Positions 19,573 through 26,992 of a stretch of 64,000 bases of DNA are shown here, in pieces (positions within the stretch are counted from its first letter, which is position 1; every line of letters begins with the position of its first letter). The DNA comes from Jatrophihabitans sp. Its GTDB lineage: Bacteria; Actinomycetota; Actinomycetes; Mycobacteriales; Jatrophihabitantaceae. The stretch is taken from the NCBI GenBank assembly GCA_036389035.1, contig DASVQQ010000009.1, forward strand, positions 1-64,000, in the 5' to 3' direction. The position numbers and the translations under genes were made by a program. The notes beneath the pieces are model-generated. The model was not told the DNA's origin and did not search any database. It worked only from the letters and a program-made list of their open reading frames with translations.

Positions 19573-19845
19573 ATGGAGAAGGTCGGAGTGCGGGAACTAC
19601 GCCAGAACGCCAGCGCCCTGCTGGACCGGGTGGCGACCGGCGTGACGATCCAGATCACCAACCACGGCCACCCGGTGGCCCAACTGGTGCCGGTCGGCGA
19701 TCAGCGCCAGGGCCGTGCCGACCTGATCGCCAGCGGCGAGCTGCAGCCCGGACGCGGTGACGTGCTCGGGGTCGAGCCGATCAGCGCCCCCGCCGGTTCG
19801 CCGTCGACCGGTGAGCTGCTCGCGGGCCTGCGCGACGACCGGTGA
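19573..19845 (+). CDS. Phd/YefM-type antitoxin
   Basis: A 90-residue antitoxin. MEKVGVRELRQNASALLDRVATG is the DNA-binding Phd/YefM N-terminus, followed by VTIQITNHGHPVAQLVPV, the typical last strand. The C-terminal part (about residues 45-90) would wrap the toxin. No Shine-Dalgarno precedes the ATG, so a leaderless transcript is likely; upstream in-frame codons belong to the mqnE promoter region. The stop overlaps the toxin's GTG start (GTGA). Confidence 0.9.
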   Translation: MEKVGVRELRQNASALLDRVATGVTIQITNHGHPVAQLVPVGDQRQGRADLIASGELQPGRGDVLGVEPISAPAGSPSTGELLAGLRDDR

Positions 19846-20228
19846 TCTACGCCGACACCTCAGCGCTGGCCAAGCTGGTGATCGCCGAGGCCGAGACGCC
19901 GGCCCTGCGCGACTGGATCTCCCGGCAGGATGCCCGGCTGGTCACCAACTCCATCGGCGTGGTGGGGTTGCGCCGGCTGGCCGCCCGGGTGAGTCAGCAG
20001 GCGCTGGACACCGCCACCCTGCTGCTCGGCCGGATCGATCGGGTGAGCCTCACCCCGGCGGCCCTGGCCCTGGCCGGACAGGTGCCGCCGCCTGAGGTGC
20101 GCACCCTGGACGCGTTGCACATCGCCTCGGCGGCAGAGTTGCTCGAACTGCAGGCGGTGCTCACCTACGACCGTCGGATGGCGGAAGCGGCCACCGCCTA
20201 CGGGTTGCCGGTGGAGTCACCGGCGTAG
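19842..20228 (+). CDS. vapC: VapC-type PIN-domain toxin
   Basis: A 128-residue PIN-domain ribonuclease toxin. The acidic residues are in the expected places: MIYADTSALAKL (first Asp), the short EAETPALRDWI region, RTLDALHIASA (central Asp) and LTYDRRMAEAA (C-terminal Asp). It starts at the GTG overlapping the antitoxin stop and converges with the phosphopantetheinyl transferase gene, overlapping it by 12 bases. A pairing of a Phd-fold antitoxin with VapC is common in actinobacteria. All catalytic acids look intact, so the toxin is probably active. Confidence 0.92.
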   Translation: MIYADTSALAKLVIAEAETPALRDWISRQDARLVTNSIGVVGLRRLAARVSQQALDTATLLLGRIDRVSLTPAALALAGQVPPPEVRTLDALHIASAAELLELQAVLTYDRRMAEAATAYGLPVESPA

Positions 20229-21059
20229 TTCGACGACCGCCGGTGGCAGTTCGAGCACCCGGAGGTCGGGCGCCGCGCCGCACAACGCGACCGCGCCCGC
20301 GTAGCCGGCCGGCACCGGCACGTCCAGCACGCTCCAGCCGTTGGGCAGCGCGGCCAGGCCGGTGCCGCCGAGGTAGTCGGCGCTCAGGCTGCGTGACAGG
20401 CCGGTGCCGATCCCTTTCAGGTAGGCCTCCTTGCGCGTCCACACCCTGGCGAAGGCCAGCCGCGGGTGCTCGGCGGCGGCGATCTCGCACTGCTCGTCCG
20501 GGTGCAGCCGGGTGCTCAGCTCAGCCGCCACCTGCTCCTTGGGCACCGCCTCGACATCGACTCCGACCGGCGCGCCGGCGACTGCCACCAGCGCCAGGTC
20601 ACCGCCGTGCGACAGCGAGAAGTGCACCGGGTGGCCGGGCACCGCCGGACGCCCGTGCGACGCGCCGCAGTTCGGACAGGCTTCCCGGATGAACTCCACC
20701 TGTCCCGGCGGGGTGTCCAGGTGCCGGCTGAGCACCTGGCGCAGCGCGATGTGCGAGCTCAGGTAGCTGTGCCGGTCGACGTCGCGGACGAACTTGGCGG
20801 CCCGCTGCCGCTCATGCTCGTCGAGCACCGAGACATCCGCCTGATCGGCGCGCACGCCGGACACCGACAGCACCCAGACGTCCAGGAAGACACTGGCGGA
20901 AGAGGCGCCGTCACTGGCGGGCTCGAGAAGATCGCCGACACCGGACAGAGCGCGCCCTCCTTCGTCAGCCAGCAGGGCCTGCCAGCCAGCAGGGCCTGCC
21001 AGCCAGCGGGGATCGACACGAATGTAGCGCTCACCGGCGGCTGGACCAGCCAGGCACAC
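20217..21059 (-). CDS. 4'-phosphopantetheinyl transferase, Sfp type
   Basis: Transfers phosphopantetheine from CoA to carrier-protein serines of polyketide, peptide or fatty-acid synthases. The core motifs VGVDVEAV (Mg2+ site, in APVGVDVEAVPKEQ) and RVWTRKEAYLKGIGTGL (catalytic Glu/Lys) are clear, preceded by HFSLSHGGDLALVAV. The GTG at 21059 has a strong GAGGAGG upstream. It gives an unusual extension of about 60 residues before the usual LDVWVLSV start, and this contains a 17-bp tandem DNA repeat (20969-21002). A CPNCGASHG element is inserted in the middle of the protein. It is probably co-transcribed with the thioesterase gene 7 bases upstream. No carrier-protein gene is in the window. Confidence 0.88.
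   Translation of the reverse strand: MCLAGPAAGERYIRVDPRWLAGPAGWQALLADEGGRALSGVGDLLEPASDGASSASVFLDVWVLSVSGVRADQADVSVLDEHERQRAAKFVRDVDRHSYLSSHIALRQVLSRHLDTPPGQVEFIREACPNCGASHGRPAVPGHPVHFSLSHGGDLALVAVAGAPVGVDVEAVPKEQVAAELSTRLHPDEQCEIAAAEHPRLAFARVWTRKEAYLKGIGTGLSRSLSADYLGGTGLAALPNGWSVLDVPVPAGYAGAVALCGAAPDLRVLELPPAVVELRR
20969..21002. repeat. 17-bp perfect tandem duplication inside the PPTase 5' end
   Basis: CCAGCAGGGCCTGCCAG occurs at 20969-20985 and 20986-21002, and a third partial copy follows. The unit is not a multiple of three, so the two copies are read in different frames. This shows the N-terminal coding part was reshaped by duplication. Confidence 0.9.
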
Positions 21060-21066
21060 CCCCTCC

Positions 21067-21837
21067 TCAGCCGGGACGGACGGTCAGCGCCTGGGTCATC
21101 GTCCCGATCGGGCCGTGGACGTCGTGCAGGACGCTGCTGGTGAAACCTGTTCCGCCGGCCCCGAAGCAGACCGCGGTGTCGAAGCCGAGCCACTCGCCCC
21201 GGGGTTCGGCGAGCAGGTGCACGGTGAGGTCGACGTTCGGAAAGGCCACCTCGCGCGGGTGGGCGCGGACGGTCATGCCGTTGGCGATGTCGAGCAGGCC
21301 CGCGGCCCTGGCCAGCCGGCTCACCGCCGTGTCATCGATCAGCGGGATCGGGGTGCGGACCCAGAAGGCCGCCCGGCCGGGCTCGACCTGGTGCCGACGG
21401 ACTTCGGCCGAGGCTATGAACCCACCTGGCCACACGGTCGTCGGATCCCAGGCCGGCAGGTCCTCGGGCGCCGCGATGGCGGGCAGGGCGATGCCGCGCA
21501 GCCCGGTGGTGTCGCGGGTCTGCAGAAGCCAGGCCCGCAGCAGGACGGCGTCCCGGCCGGCGTGGCTCAGGGTGGCCTCGACGAGTTCGATGGTGCGTCC
21601 GGGCCGGATCACCTCGACCCTGATCTCGACCACGTCGACCGGGACGGTGCCGAGGATGTCGAAGCTGAGGCGGCTGAGCACGAGGTGATCGGCGCGGCGC
21701 CGGTCGCGGTCGGCCTCGACGGCGTGCGTGAGCAGGCCCAGAGCCGGGGCGATGTGCTGGGTGTCGGGATCCCATGCTCCGCTGACGTGCCCGGTCGCGC
21801 GGAAGGCGCACTCGCCGACCCGCTCGAAGTAGGCCAT
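21067..21837 (-). CDS. Acyl-CoA thioesterase-like (double hotdog) protein
   Basis: A 256-residue protein of the thioesterase-superfamily type: N-terminal hotdog beginning GHVSGAWDPDTQHIAPALGLLTHAVE, then a second hotdog ending TAVCFGAGGTGFTSSVLHDV and HGPIGTMTQALTVRP, which is the recurrent C-terminus of actinobacterial TesB-like proteins. It probably hydrolyses an acyl-CoA in the cytosol. It lies just upstream of the phosphopantetheinyl transferase and downstream of an Lrp regulator on the same strand. Substrate unknown. Confidence 0.8.
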   Translation of the reverse strand: MAYFERVGECAFRATGHVSGAWDPDTQHIAPALGLLTHAVEADRDRRRADHLVLSRLSFDILGTVPVDVVEIRVEVIRPGRTIELVEATLSHAGRDAVLLRAWLLQTRDTTGLRGIALPAIAAPEDLPAWDPTTVWPGGFIASAEVRRHQVEPGRAAFWVRTPIPLIDDTAVSRLARAAGLLDIANGMTVRAHPREVAFPNVDLTVHLLAEPRGEWLGFDTAVCFGAGGTGFTSSVLHDVHGPIGTMTQALTVRPG

Positions 21838-21887
21838 CTCTGTCTCCTGGACTCGGTGGTCGTCCTCTGCCCGCCACCCGCCGGGAA

Positions 21888-22346
21888 TCAGGCGTGCGGC
21901 CGGCCGGCCGACTGGACCCGTCCCTCGAACCTGGTCGAGAGCACCACGGTCGAGCGGGTCCGGGCCACGCCACGGATCTTGGACAGCGCCCGGATGGCCT
22001 GCTCCAACCCTCCGACGTCAGGCACCCGGATCTTGACCACGAAGGACTCCTCGCCCGCGACGAACCAGCAGTCCTCGACCGCGGCCAGCTCGGCCAGCCG
22101 CTCGGCCACCAGGTCCTCATCGGCGGTGTCGGACAGGAAGATCCCGACCAACGCGCTCATCGAATAGCCGATCGACTCCGGGGCCACCGCCGCGTGATAG
22201 CCGGTGATCACGTTCTGGGCTTCGAGCTTGTTGACCCGCTCGTGCACGGCCGGCGCGGACAGCCCCACCTCTCGGGCCAGCTCGGCAAAGGTGGCGCGGG
22301 CGTTGGCCCGCAAGGCGTCCAAAATCGCACGGTCGACGGCGTCCAT
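21888..22346 (-). CDS. Lrp/AsnC-family transcriptional regulator
   Basis: A 152-residue regulator with the N-terminal winged HTH (LDALRANARATFAELAREVGLSAPAVHERVNKLEAQNVITGY) and the ligand-binding RAM domain (ALVGIFLSDTADEDLVAERL, then CWFVAGEESFVVKIRVPDVGGLEQAI). Such proteins sense amino acids. It sits 12 bases after mqnM and 50 bases before the thioesterase gene on the same strand, so it may be carried in the mqnL-mqnP-mqnM transcript. Confidence 0.94.
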   Translation of the reverse strand: MDAVDRAILDALRANARATFAELAREVGLSAPAVHERVNKLEAQNVITGYHAAVAPESIGYSMSALVGIFLSDTADEDLVAERLAELAAVEDCWFVAGEESFVVKIRVPDVGGLEQAIRALSKIRGVARTRSTVVLSTRFEGRVQSAGRPHA

Positions 22347-22358
22347 GCCTGGAGTCTG

Positions 22359-23030
22359 TCAGGCCGTCGTGCTCGTAGGGCTGGATTCGGCCGCCCGGCC
22401 GGCGCCGAGCTTGCCGGTCCACCGGGTGATCAACGAGTGCTGGACGCCGAGCACGTCGAGCACCTTGGCCGCCACGAAGTCGACCAGCTGCTGAACGGAG
22501 CCCGCGCCGGCGTAGAAGGCCGGGCTGGCCGGCAGCACCACCGCGCCCGCGTCGTAGAGCTCGATCAGGTGGGTCAGGGTGGCCCGGGTGTAGGGCGTCT
22601 CGCGGGGCACCACCACCAGCGGCCGGCGCTCCTTCAGGCTCACGTCGGCGGCTCGCTGCAGCAGGTCCTTGGACAGCCCCAGGGCGATTCCGGCAACCGC
22701 CGCCGTCGAGGCCGGCACCACCACCATGCCGCGGGCGGGGTACGAGCCGCTGGCCGGGCCGGCGCTGAGGTCGGTGGCCGTCCAGTACCGCAGGTCACCG
22801 GCGAACGCGCCGGTGACGGCGTCCGGGCCGAGCCAGGACGCCAGGTCCTGCGCCCAGTGGTTGTCGCGAAAAGCGATGCCGGTCTCGTCCAGGATGGTCA
22901 GCCGGGCAGCCCGCGAGACGATCAGGTCCACCGGGTGGCCGGCCTGCAGCAGCGCGGTGATGACGGCCTTGGCGTAGGGGGTGCCCGAGGCGCCGGACAC
23001 CCCGACGATCCAGGGCGTCCGCTCGCTCAT
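22359..23030 (-). CDS. mqnM: UbiX-type flavin prenyltransferase of menaquinone synthesis
   Basis: Makes prenylated FMN, the cofactor needed by the UbiD-type decarboxylase. WIVGVSGASGTPYAKAVI (flavin/phosphate loop), STAAVAGIALGLSKDLLQRAADVSLKERRPLVVVPRETP and the prenyl-binding residues are diagnostic. The start at 23030 (MSERTPWIVG) matches the family. An in-frame ATG at 23072 adds a 14-residue MSEHRARSGAIDGA leader that is part of a repeat and overlaps an upstream micro-ORF stop. It follows mqnP and mqnL on the same strand, so the prenylation-decarboxylation steps of the futalosine route are together here. Confidence 0.93.
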   Translation of the reverse strand: MSERTPWIVGVSGASGTPYAKAVITALLQAGHPVDLIVSRAARLTILDETGIAFRDNHWAQDLASWLGPDAVTGAFAGDLRYWTATDLSAGPASGSYPARGMVVVPASTAAVAGIALGLSKDLLQRAADVSLKERRPLVVVPRETPYTRATLTHLIELYDAGAVVLPASPAFYAGAGSVQQLVDFVAAKVLDVLGVQHSLITRWTGKLGAGRAAESSPTSTTA

Positions 23031-23068
23031 AGCGCCGTCGATCGCTCCGCTCCTCGCTCGATGCTCAC

Positions 23069-23125
23069 TCATGAGCCGTCAATCGCTCCGCTCCGCGCTC
23101 GTTCCTCGCTGCGATGCTCACTCAC
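23069..23125 (-). CDS. 18-codon micro-ORF bridging mqnP to mqnM (MSEHR-type repeat)
   Basis: Reads MSEHRSEERARSGAIDGS, with a GTG as first codon. The GTG overlaps the mqnP stop (GTGA, 23125-23122) and its own stop overlaps an ATG (ATGA, 23072-23069) in frame with mqnM. The next 14 codons (MSEHRARSGAIDGA) are a second copy of the same repeat fused to the mqnM frame. It is probably a coupling device, not a functional peptide. Confidence 0.45.
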   Translation of the reverse strand: MSEHRSEERARSGAIDGS

Positions 23126-24030
23126 CACCGCAGGCCCTGCGCTATCAGGTCGGCCAGCGCGAAGGCGAACAGCTGGATGCCTACGAAGCCGTTGGCCGTG
23201 AAGAACGCCCGGTTGACCCGGGACAGGTCCTGCGGCCGGACGATCACATGCTCATAGACCAGCACCGCGGCGGTGATCGCCAGGCCCAGCCACCACACCC
23301 AGCCCAGTCCCGCGGCCAGTCCGAACCAGGCGAAGCAGCCGACGGTGACCAGGTGGGACACGCTCGACCAGCGCAGCGCGGCCGCGATCCCGAACCGGGC
23401 CGGGAACGACCGCGAGCCGATCACCCGGTCGATCTCGGCGTCCTGGCAGGAGTAGATCAGGTCGAAGCCGCCGATCCAGCTGCCGACCGCGAGCCCGAGC
23501 GCGACGGCCGGCCACGCGAAGCCGCCGGTGACGCCCATCCAGGCGCCGATCGGGGCCACCGCCTGGGCCAGCGCCAAAAGCACTTGCGGAAAGTCGGTGA
23601 ACCGCTTGCCGTAGGAGTAGAGGATCAGCAGGCCGACCGCCACCGGCGACAGCAGCAACGGCAGCGGCCCCAGCGCGGCGGCGCAGGCCAGAAAGACCAC
23701 CAGCGCCACGGTGAACCCGCGCCAGGCGACCGACACCGACAGCGCGCCGGTCACCAGCTCCCGCTGGGCGGTGCGCGGGTTCAGGGCGTCGAAGCGGCGG
23801 TCCAGGATCCGGTTGCCGGCCATCGCCACCGTCCGTGCCGACACCATCGCCACCACGATCAGCGCGAGCTCGATCCAGTGCATCGACCGGGTCCGGGCCC
23901 ACATCGCGGTGCAGGCCGCGATCAGCGCGAACGGCAGCGCGAACACCGAGTGCTCGATCATCACCAGCCGCAGGAACGCCCGGACCTTGCCGGGTCGCGG
24001 CACGGTCACCTGGGTGGCGGGCGCTGACAC
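23122..24030 (-). CDS. mqnP: UbiA-family prenyltransferase of the futalosine pathway
   Basis: Integral membrane enzyme that attaches the polyprenyl tail to 1,4-dihydroxy-6-naphthoate. From the GTG at 24030 it has 302 residues and about 8-9 hydrophobic segments. The first Asp-rich motif appears as MAGNRILDRRFDALNPRT (NRxxDxxxD) and the second as IYSCQDAEIDRVIGSRSFPAR (DxExD type), both typical of UbiA. The frame is open further upstream, but that part is neither hydrophobic nor conserved. Neighbours mqnL and mqnM support the MqnP assignment over MenA. Confidence 0.92.
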   Translation of the reverse strand: MSAPATQVTVPRPGKVRAFLRLVMIEHSVFALPFALIAACTAMWARTRSMHWIELALIVVAMVSARTVAMAGNRILDRRFDALNPRTAQRELVTGALSVSVAWRGFTVALVVFLACAAALGPLPLLLSPVAVGLLILYSYGKRFTDFPQVLLALAQAVAPIGAWMGVTGGFAWPAVALGLAVGSWIGGFDLIYSCQDAEIDRVIGSRSFPARFGIAAALRWSSVSHLVTVGCFAWFGLAAGLGWVWWLGLAITAAVLVYEHVIVRPQDLSRVNRAFFTANGFVGIQLFAFALADLIAQGLRW

Positions 24031-24092
24031 AACCCTGAGTCTGCCAGCCGTGACATGGCAGGGATGCCATGTGCTGGATGTCACCCCACGGA

Positions 24093-25547
24093 TCAGCTGA
24101 TGCCGTACTCGCGCCAGCGGCGGCGCACCAGTTCCGCCGTCGCCGGGTCGAGCACGCACGGCTCGGGCCAGCCGCCCTCGCGCCGGTACCCCTCGCTCGG
24201 CAGCTTGGCGGTCGCGTCGATGCCCAGCTTGCCGCCGTAGAACTGCTCGTAGGACGAGTGGTCCAGGTGGTCCACCGGCCCGGTCATGTGCACCACGTCA
24301 TGGGCGTAGTCGACGTTTCCGAAAGCCCGCCAGGCGACGTCGTTGTAATCGTGGACGTCACAATCGGCGTCGACGACCACGATCAGCTTCGACAGCGACA
24401 GCAGGCCGGCGCCCCAGATCGCGTTCATCACCTTGTGCGCGTGCTTGGGAAAGCGCTTGTCGATCGAGACGATGGCGCAGTTGTGGAACACCCCGGCCTC
24501 GGGCAGGTCGTAGTCCACGATCTCGGGGATGGTGAGCTTGATCAGCGGCAGGAAGATCCGCTCGGTCGCCTTGCCCAGCGGCCCGTCCTCCTGCGGCGGC
24601 CGGCCGACCACGATGGACTGGTAGATCGGCTTCTCACGGGTGGTCATCACGTCCACGTGCAGGTAGGGGAACGGCTCGACCGGGGTGTAGAAGCCGGTGT
24701 GGTCGCCGAACGGGCCCTCGGGCAGCCGGGCGCCCGGCTCGACCCAGCCCTCGAGCACCACCTGCGCGTGGGCCGGCACCTGCAGCGGCACCGTCAGGCA
24801 GTCCACCAGTTCGACCCGCTCGCGCTGCAGGAAACCGGCGAACAGGTACTCGTCGATGTCGGCCGGCAGCGGCGCGGACGCGGCGTAGGTGACCGCCGGC
24901 GGGCAGCCGAAGGCGATCGCCACCGGCAGCCGCGCGCCGCGGCGCTCGGCGATCGCGGCATGCGAGGTCGAGTCCTTGTGGATCTGCCAGTGCAGGCTCA
25001 CCGTGCGGCTGTCCTGCTGCTGCAGCCGGTACATGCCCAGGTTTCGGGCGCCGGTCTCGGGATGCTTGGTGTGGGTCAGGCCCAGGTTGAGAAAGACGCC
25101 GCCGTCACCGGGCCATGAGGTGATCCCGGGGAGCAGGTTCAGGTCCACCTCGTCCCCCTTGCGCACCACCTCCTGGCAGTGGGCCCGCTTGCCGTGCCGG
25201 GGCGGCACGTTGCGCAGCTGGGCGGCCTTGCCGAGCGCGTCGCGCAGGCCGCTGAAGCCCTGCGGCAGGTCCGGCTTGAGCAGGCCGGCGATCCGGTCGC
25301 CGATCTCGTCCAGGCTGGACACCCCGAGCGCCTGGCACATCCGCGAATTGGTGCCGAACAGGTTCATCAGCAGCGGCATCTGTCCGCTGACCGGATTCTC
25401 GAACAGCAGCGCCGGGCCCCGCTCGCGCACCACCCGGCCGACGATGCCGGCGACTTCCAGATGGGGGTCGACGGGCGCCTTGATTCGGATCAGCTCGCCG
25501 GAGCGCTCCAGGGCACGGACGAAGTCAGCCAGATCGGTGTATGCCAC
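24093..25547 (-). CDS. mqnL: UbiD-family decarboxylase of menaquinone synthesis
   Basis: Prenyl-FMN-dependent decarboxylase acting on the prenylated dihydroxynaphthoate. The 484-residue length, MAYTDLADFVRALERSGELI start, EGPFGDHTGFYTP, VDVMTTREKPIYQSIVVGRPPQED and VDADCDVHDYNDVAWRAFGNVD are UbiD-family blocks; the conserved E-R-E type acids lie around the EGPFGDHTG region. It is first of the mqnL-mqnP-mqnM run. The start codon is ATG at 25547, divergent from a small membrane protein gene. Confidence 0.94.
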   Translation of the reverse strand: MAYTDLADFVRALERSGELIRIKAPVDPHLEVAGIVGRVVRERGPALLFENPVSGQMPLLMNLFGTNSRMCQALGVSSLDEIGDRIAGLLKPDLPQGFSGLRDALGKAAQLRNVPPRHGKRAHCQEVVRKGDEVDLNLLPGITSWPGDGGVFLNLGLTHTKHPETGARNLGMYRLQQQDSRTVSLHWQIHKDSTSHAAIAERRGARLPVAIAFGCPPAVTYAASAPLPADIDEYLFAGFLQRERVELVDCLTVPLQVPAHAQVVLEGWVEPGARLPEGPFGDHTGFYTPVEPFPYLHVDVMTTREKPIYQSIVVGRPPQEDGPLGKATERIFLPLIKLTIPEIVDYDLPEAGVFHNCAIVSIDKRFPKHAHKVMNAIWGAGLLSLSKLIVVVDADCDVHDYNDVAWRAFGNVDYAHDVVHMTGPVDHLDHSSYEQFYGGKLGIDATAKLPSEGYRREGGWPEPCVLDPATAELVRRRWREYGIS

Positions 25548-25611
25548 CGGCCCAGTATCCCAGCCTGCTGAATCCGGCGCCGTTGTGCCGTGGACGACTT
25601 AAGCTGGTGTC

Positions 25612-25950
25612 ATGCTCCTCAAGTTGGGTGGCCTCTTCTTCCTCATCAGTGTGCTGTTCTGGCTCTGGACGATCTTCGATTGCCTGACTTCTGACACCAA
25701 GCGGGTACGCAACCTGCCGAAGTGGGCGTGGGTGGTGCTGATCCTGGTGTTCCTGGAGTTCGGCGCGTTGGCCTGGGTGATCTTCGGACGGCCGCGAGCC
25801 GGTCAGGCTGCCGCGCGCGGCAGCCTGCGAAAGCCGATGCCCGGTGACAGGATGCCCGGCAGCGGTTCGACACCCCGCAACAGCAGGCCGGTTGGTCCGG
25901 ATGACGATCCGGAGTTCTTGCGCAACATCCGCGGCCCCGAACCGCGGTAG
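25612..25950 (+). CDS. Small PLDc_N-domain membrane protein
   Basis: A 112-residue protein. LFFLISVLFWLWTIFDCLTSD and LPKWAWVVLILVFLEFGALAWVIFGRPR form two membrane helices; the FWLWTIFDCL and P-W--V-LIF-ELGALAWVIFGRPR pattern is the phospholipase D N-terminal-type (PLDc_N) element seen alone in many actinobacterial proteins. The remaining 50 residues are a polar tail without motif. Transcribed divergently from mqnL. Role unknown. Confidence 0.85.
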   Translation: MLLKLGGLFFLISVLFWLWTIFDCLTSDTKRVRNLPKWAWVVLILVFLEFGALAWVIFGRPRAGQAAARGSLRKPMPGDRMPGSGSTPRNSRPVGPDDDPEFLRNIRGPEPR

Positions 25951-25968
25951 CCGCGCGCCGGGTGGCGG

Positions 25969-26991
25969 CTAGGTCAACCCGGCGTAGGAGTGCAGGCCCG
26001 AGATCACGATGTTCACCACGAAGAAGTTGAACACCATCGTGCCGAAGCCCAGCAGGTTGATGTAGGCCGCCCGGTTGCCCTTCCAGCCGGCGGTCGCGCG
26101 GGCGTGCAGGTAGGTGGCGTAGACGACCCAGGAGATGAACGCCCAGGTCTCCTTGGGATCCCATCCCCAGTACCGGCCCCAGGCCGCCTCGGCCCAGATG
26201 GCGCCGAAGATCACCCCGGCGGTGTAGAGCGGGAACGCGAACGCCACGGTGCGGTAGGCGGCCTTGTCGAGCGAGGCGGCGACCGGCAGCCGGGACCCCA
26301 GGGTGGCGAACCGGGTCGGGGCCGACCCGGCCGCGGCGTGCCGCTCGATACGGGCGCGCACCAGGTACAGCATGGTGATCACCGCTGAGATCAGCAGGAT
26401 CCCCATCGCCACCGCCACCACCGAGACGTGGATCGCCAGCCAGACGGACTGCAGCGCCGGCACCAGCTTGGTGGCCTTGGTGTAGAGCGTGCCGGCCAGA
26501 AACATCACCAGCAGCACCGGCATCATCGCGAACAGGCCGAGATAGCGCAGCTGCGGCATCTTGACCAAGGTCGCCAGCCAGGTCACCGTCGCCATCAGGC
26601 CCACCACCAGGGTGAACTCGTACATGTTGCCCCACGGCACCCGGTCCACGGCGATGCCGCGCAACGCGACCGAGCCCGCGTGGAACAGCGCCGCCAGCAC
26701 CGTCAGCCAGACCGCGGCCCGGCCCCAGCGCCGGCCGGCCGCATTGCCGGACTCGACCGATCCGGCGCTGAAGCGGGGTTGCTCCGGCGCCTGGCTCGCC
26801 GGGCCCGGCTCATCGCCGCCGACCAGCGCCGGCTGCCGGACGCTTGCCTGGGCGGCGCTGGTCTTGGCGATCCGGCCGTTCTTGCCGAAGGCGTACTCGC
26901 CGGTGTAGGCCACCACAGCGAGCATGTAGGTGCCGGTCGCCGCCGTCCACAAGGACTCGGACAACGAAGCCAGGCCGCCGTCGATGGCCAT
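25969..26991 (-). CDS. ccsB: Cytochrome c biogenesis protein CcsB (CcsA/ResC-type heme handler)
   Basis: Polytopic partner of ResB in system II cytochrome c maturation. It exports or holds heme and joins it to apocytochrome CXXCH motifs outside the membrane. The WWD heme-binding signature is present as WGWDPKETWAFISWVVYATYLH (about residue 265 onward), with about 8 hydrophobic segments and a conserved HVSVVAVAMGILLI histidine region. ATG at 26991 is preferred: it has AAAGGA upstream and follows the resB stop directly. The frame's 23-codon upstream extension lies inside resB. Confidence 0.93.
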   Translation of the reverse strand: MAIDGGLASLSESLWTAATGTYMLAVVAYTGEYAFGKNGRIAKTSAAQASVRQPALVGGDEPGPASQAPEQPRFSAGSVESGNAAGRRWGRAAVWLTVLAALFHAGSVALRGIAVDRVPWGNMYEFTLVVGLMATVTWLATLVKMPQLRYLGLFAMMPVLLVMFLAGTLYTKATKLVPALQSVWLAIHVSVVAVAMGILLISAVITMLYLVRARIERHAAAGSAPTRFATLGSRLPVAASLDKAAYRTVAFAFPLYTAGVIFGAIWAEAAWGRYWGWDPKETWAFISWVVYATYLHARATAGWKGNRAAYINLLGFGTMVFNFFVVNIVISGLHSYAGLT

Positions 26992-26992
26992 C

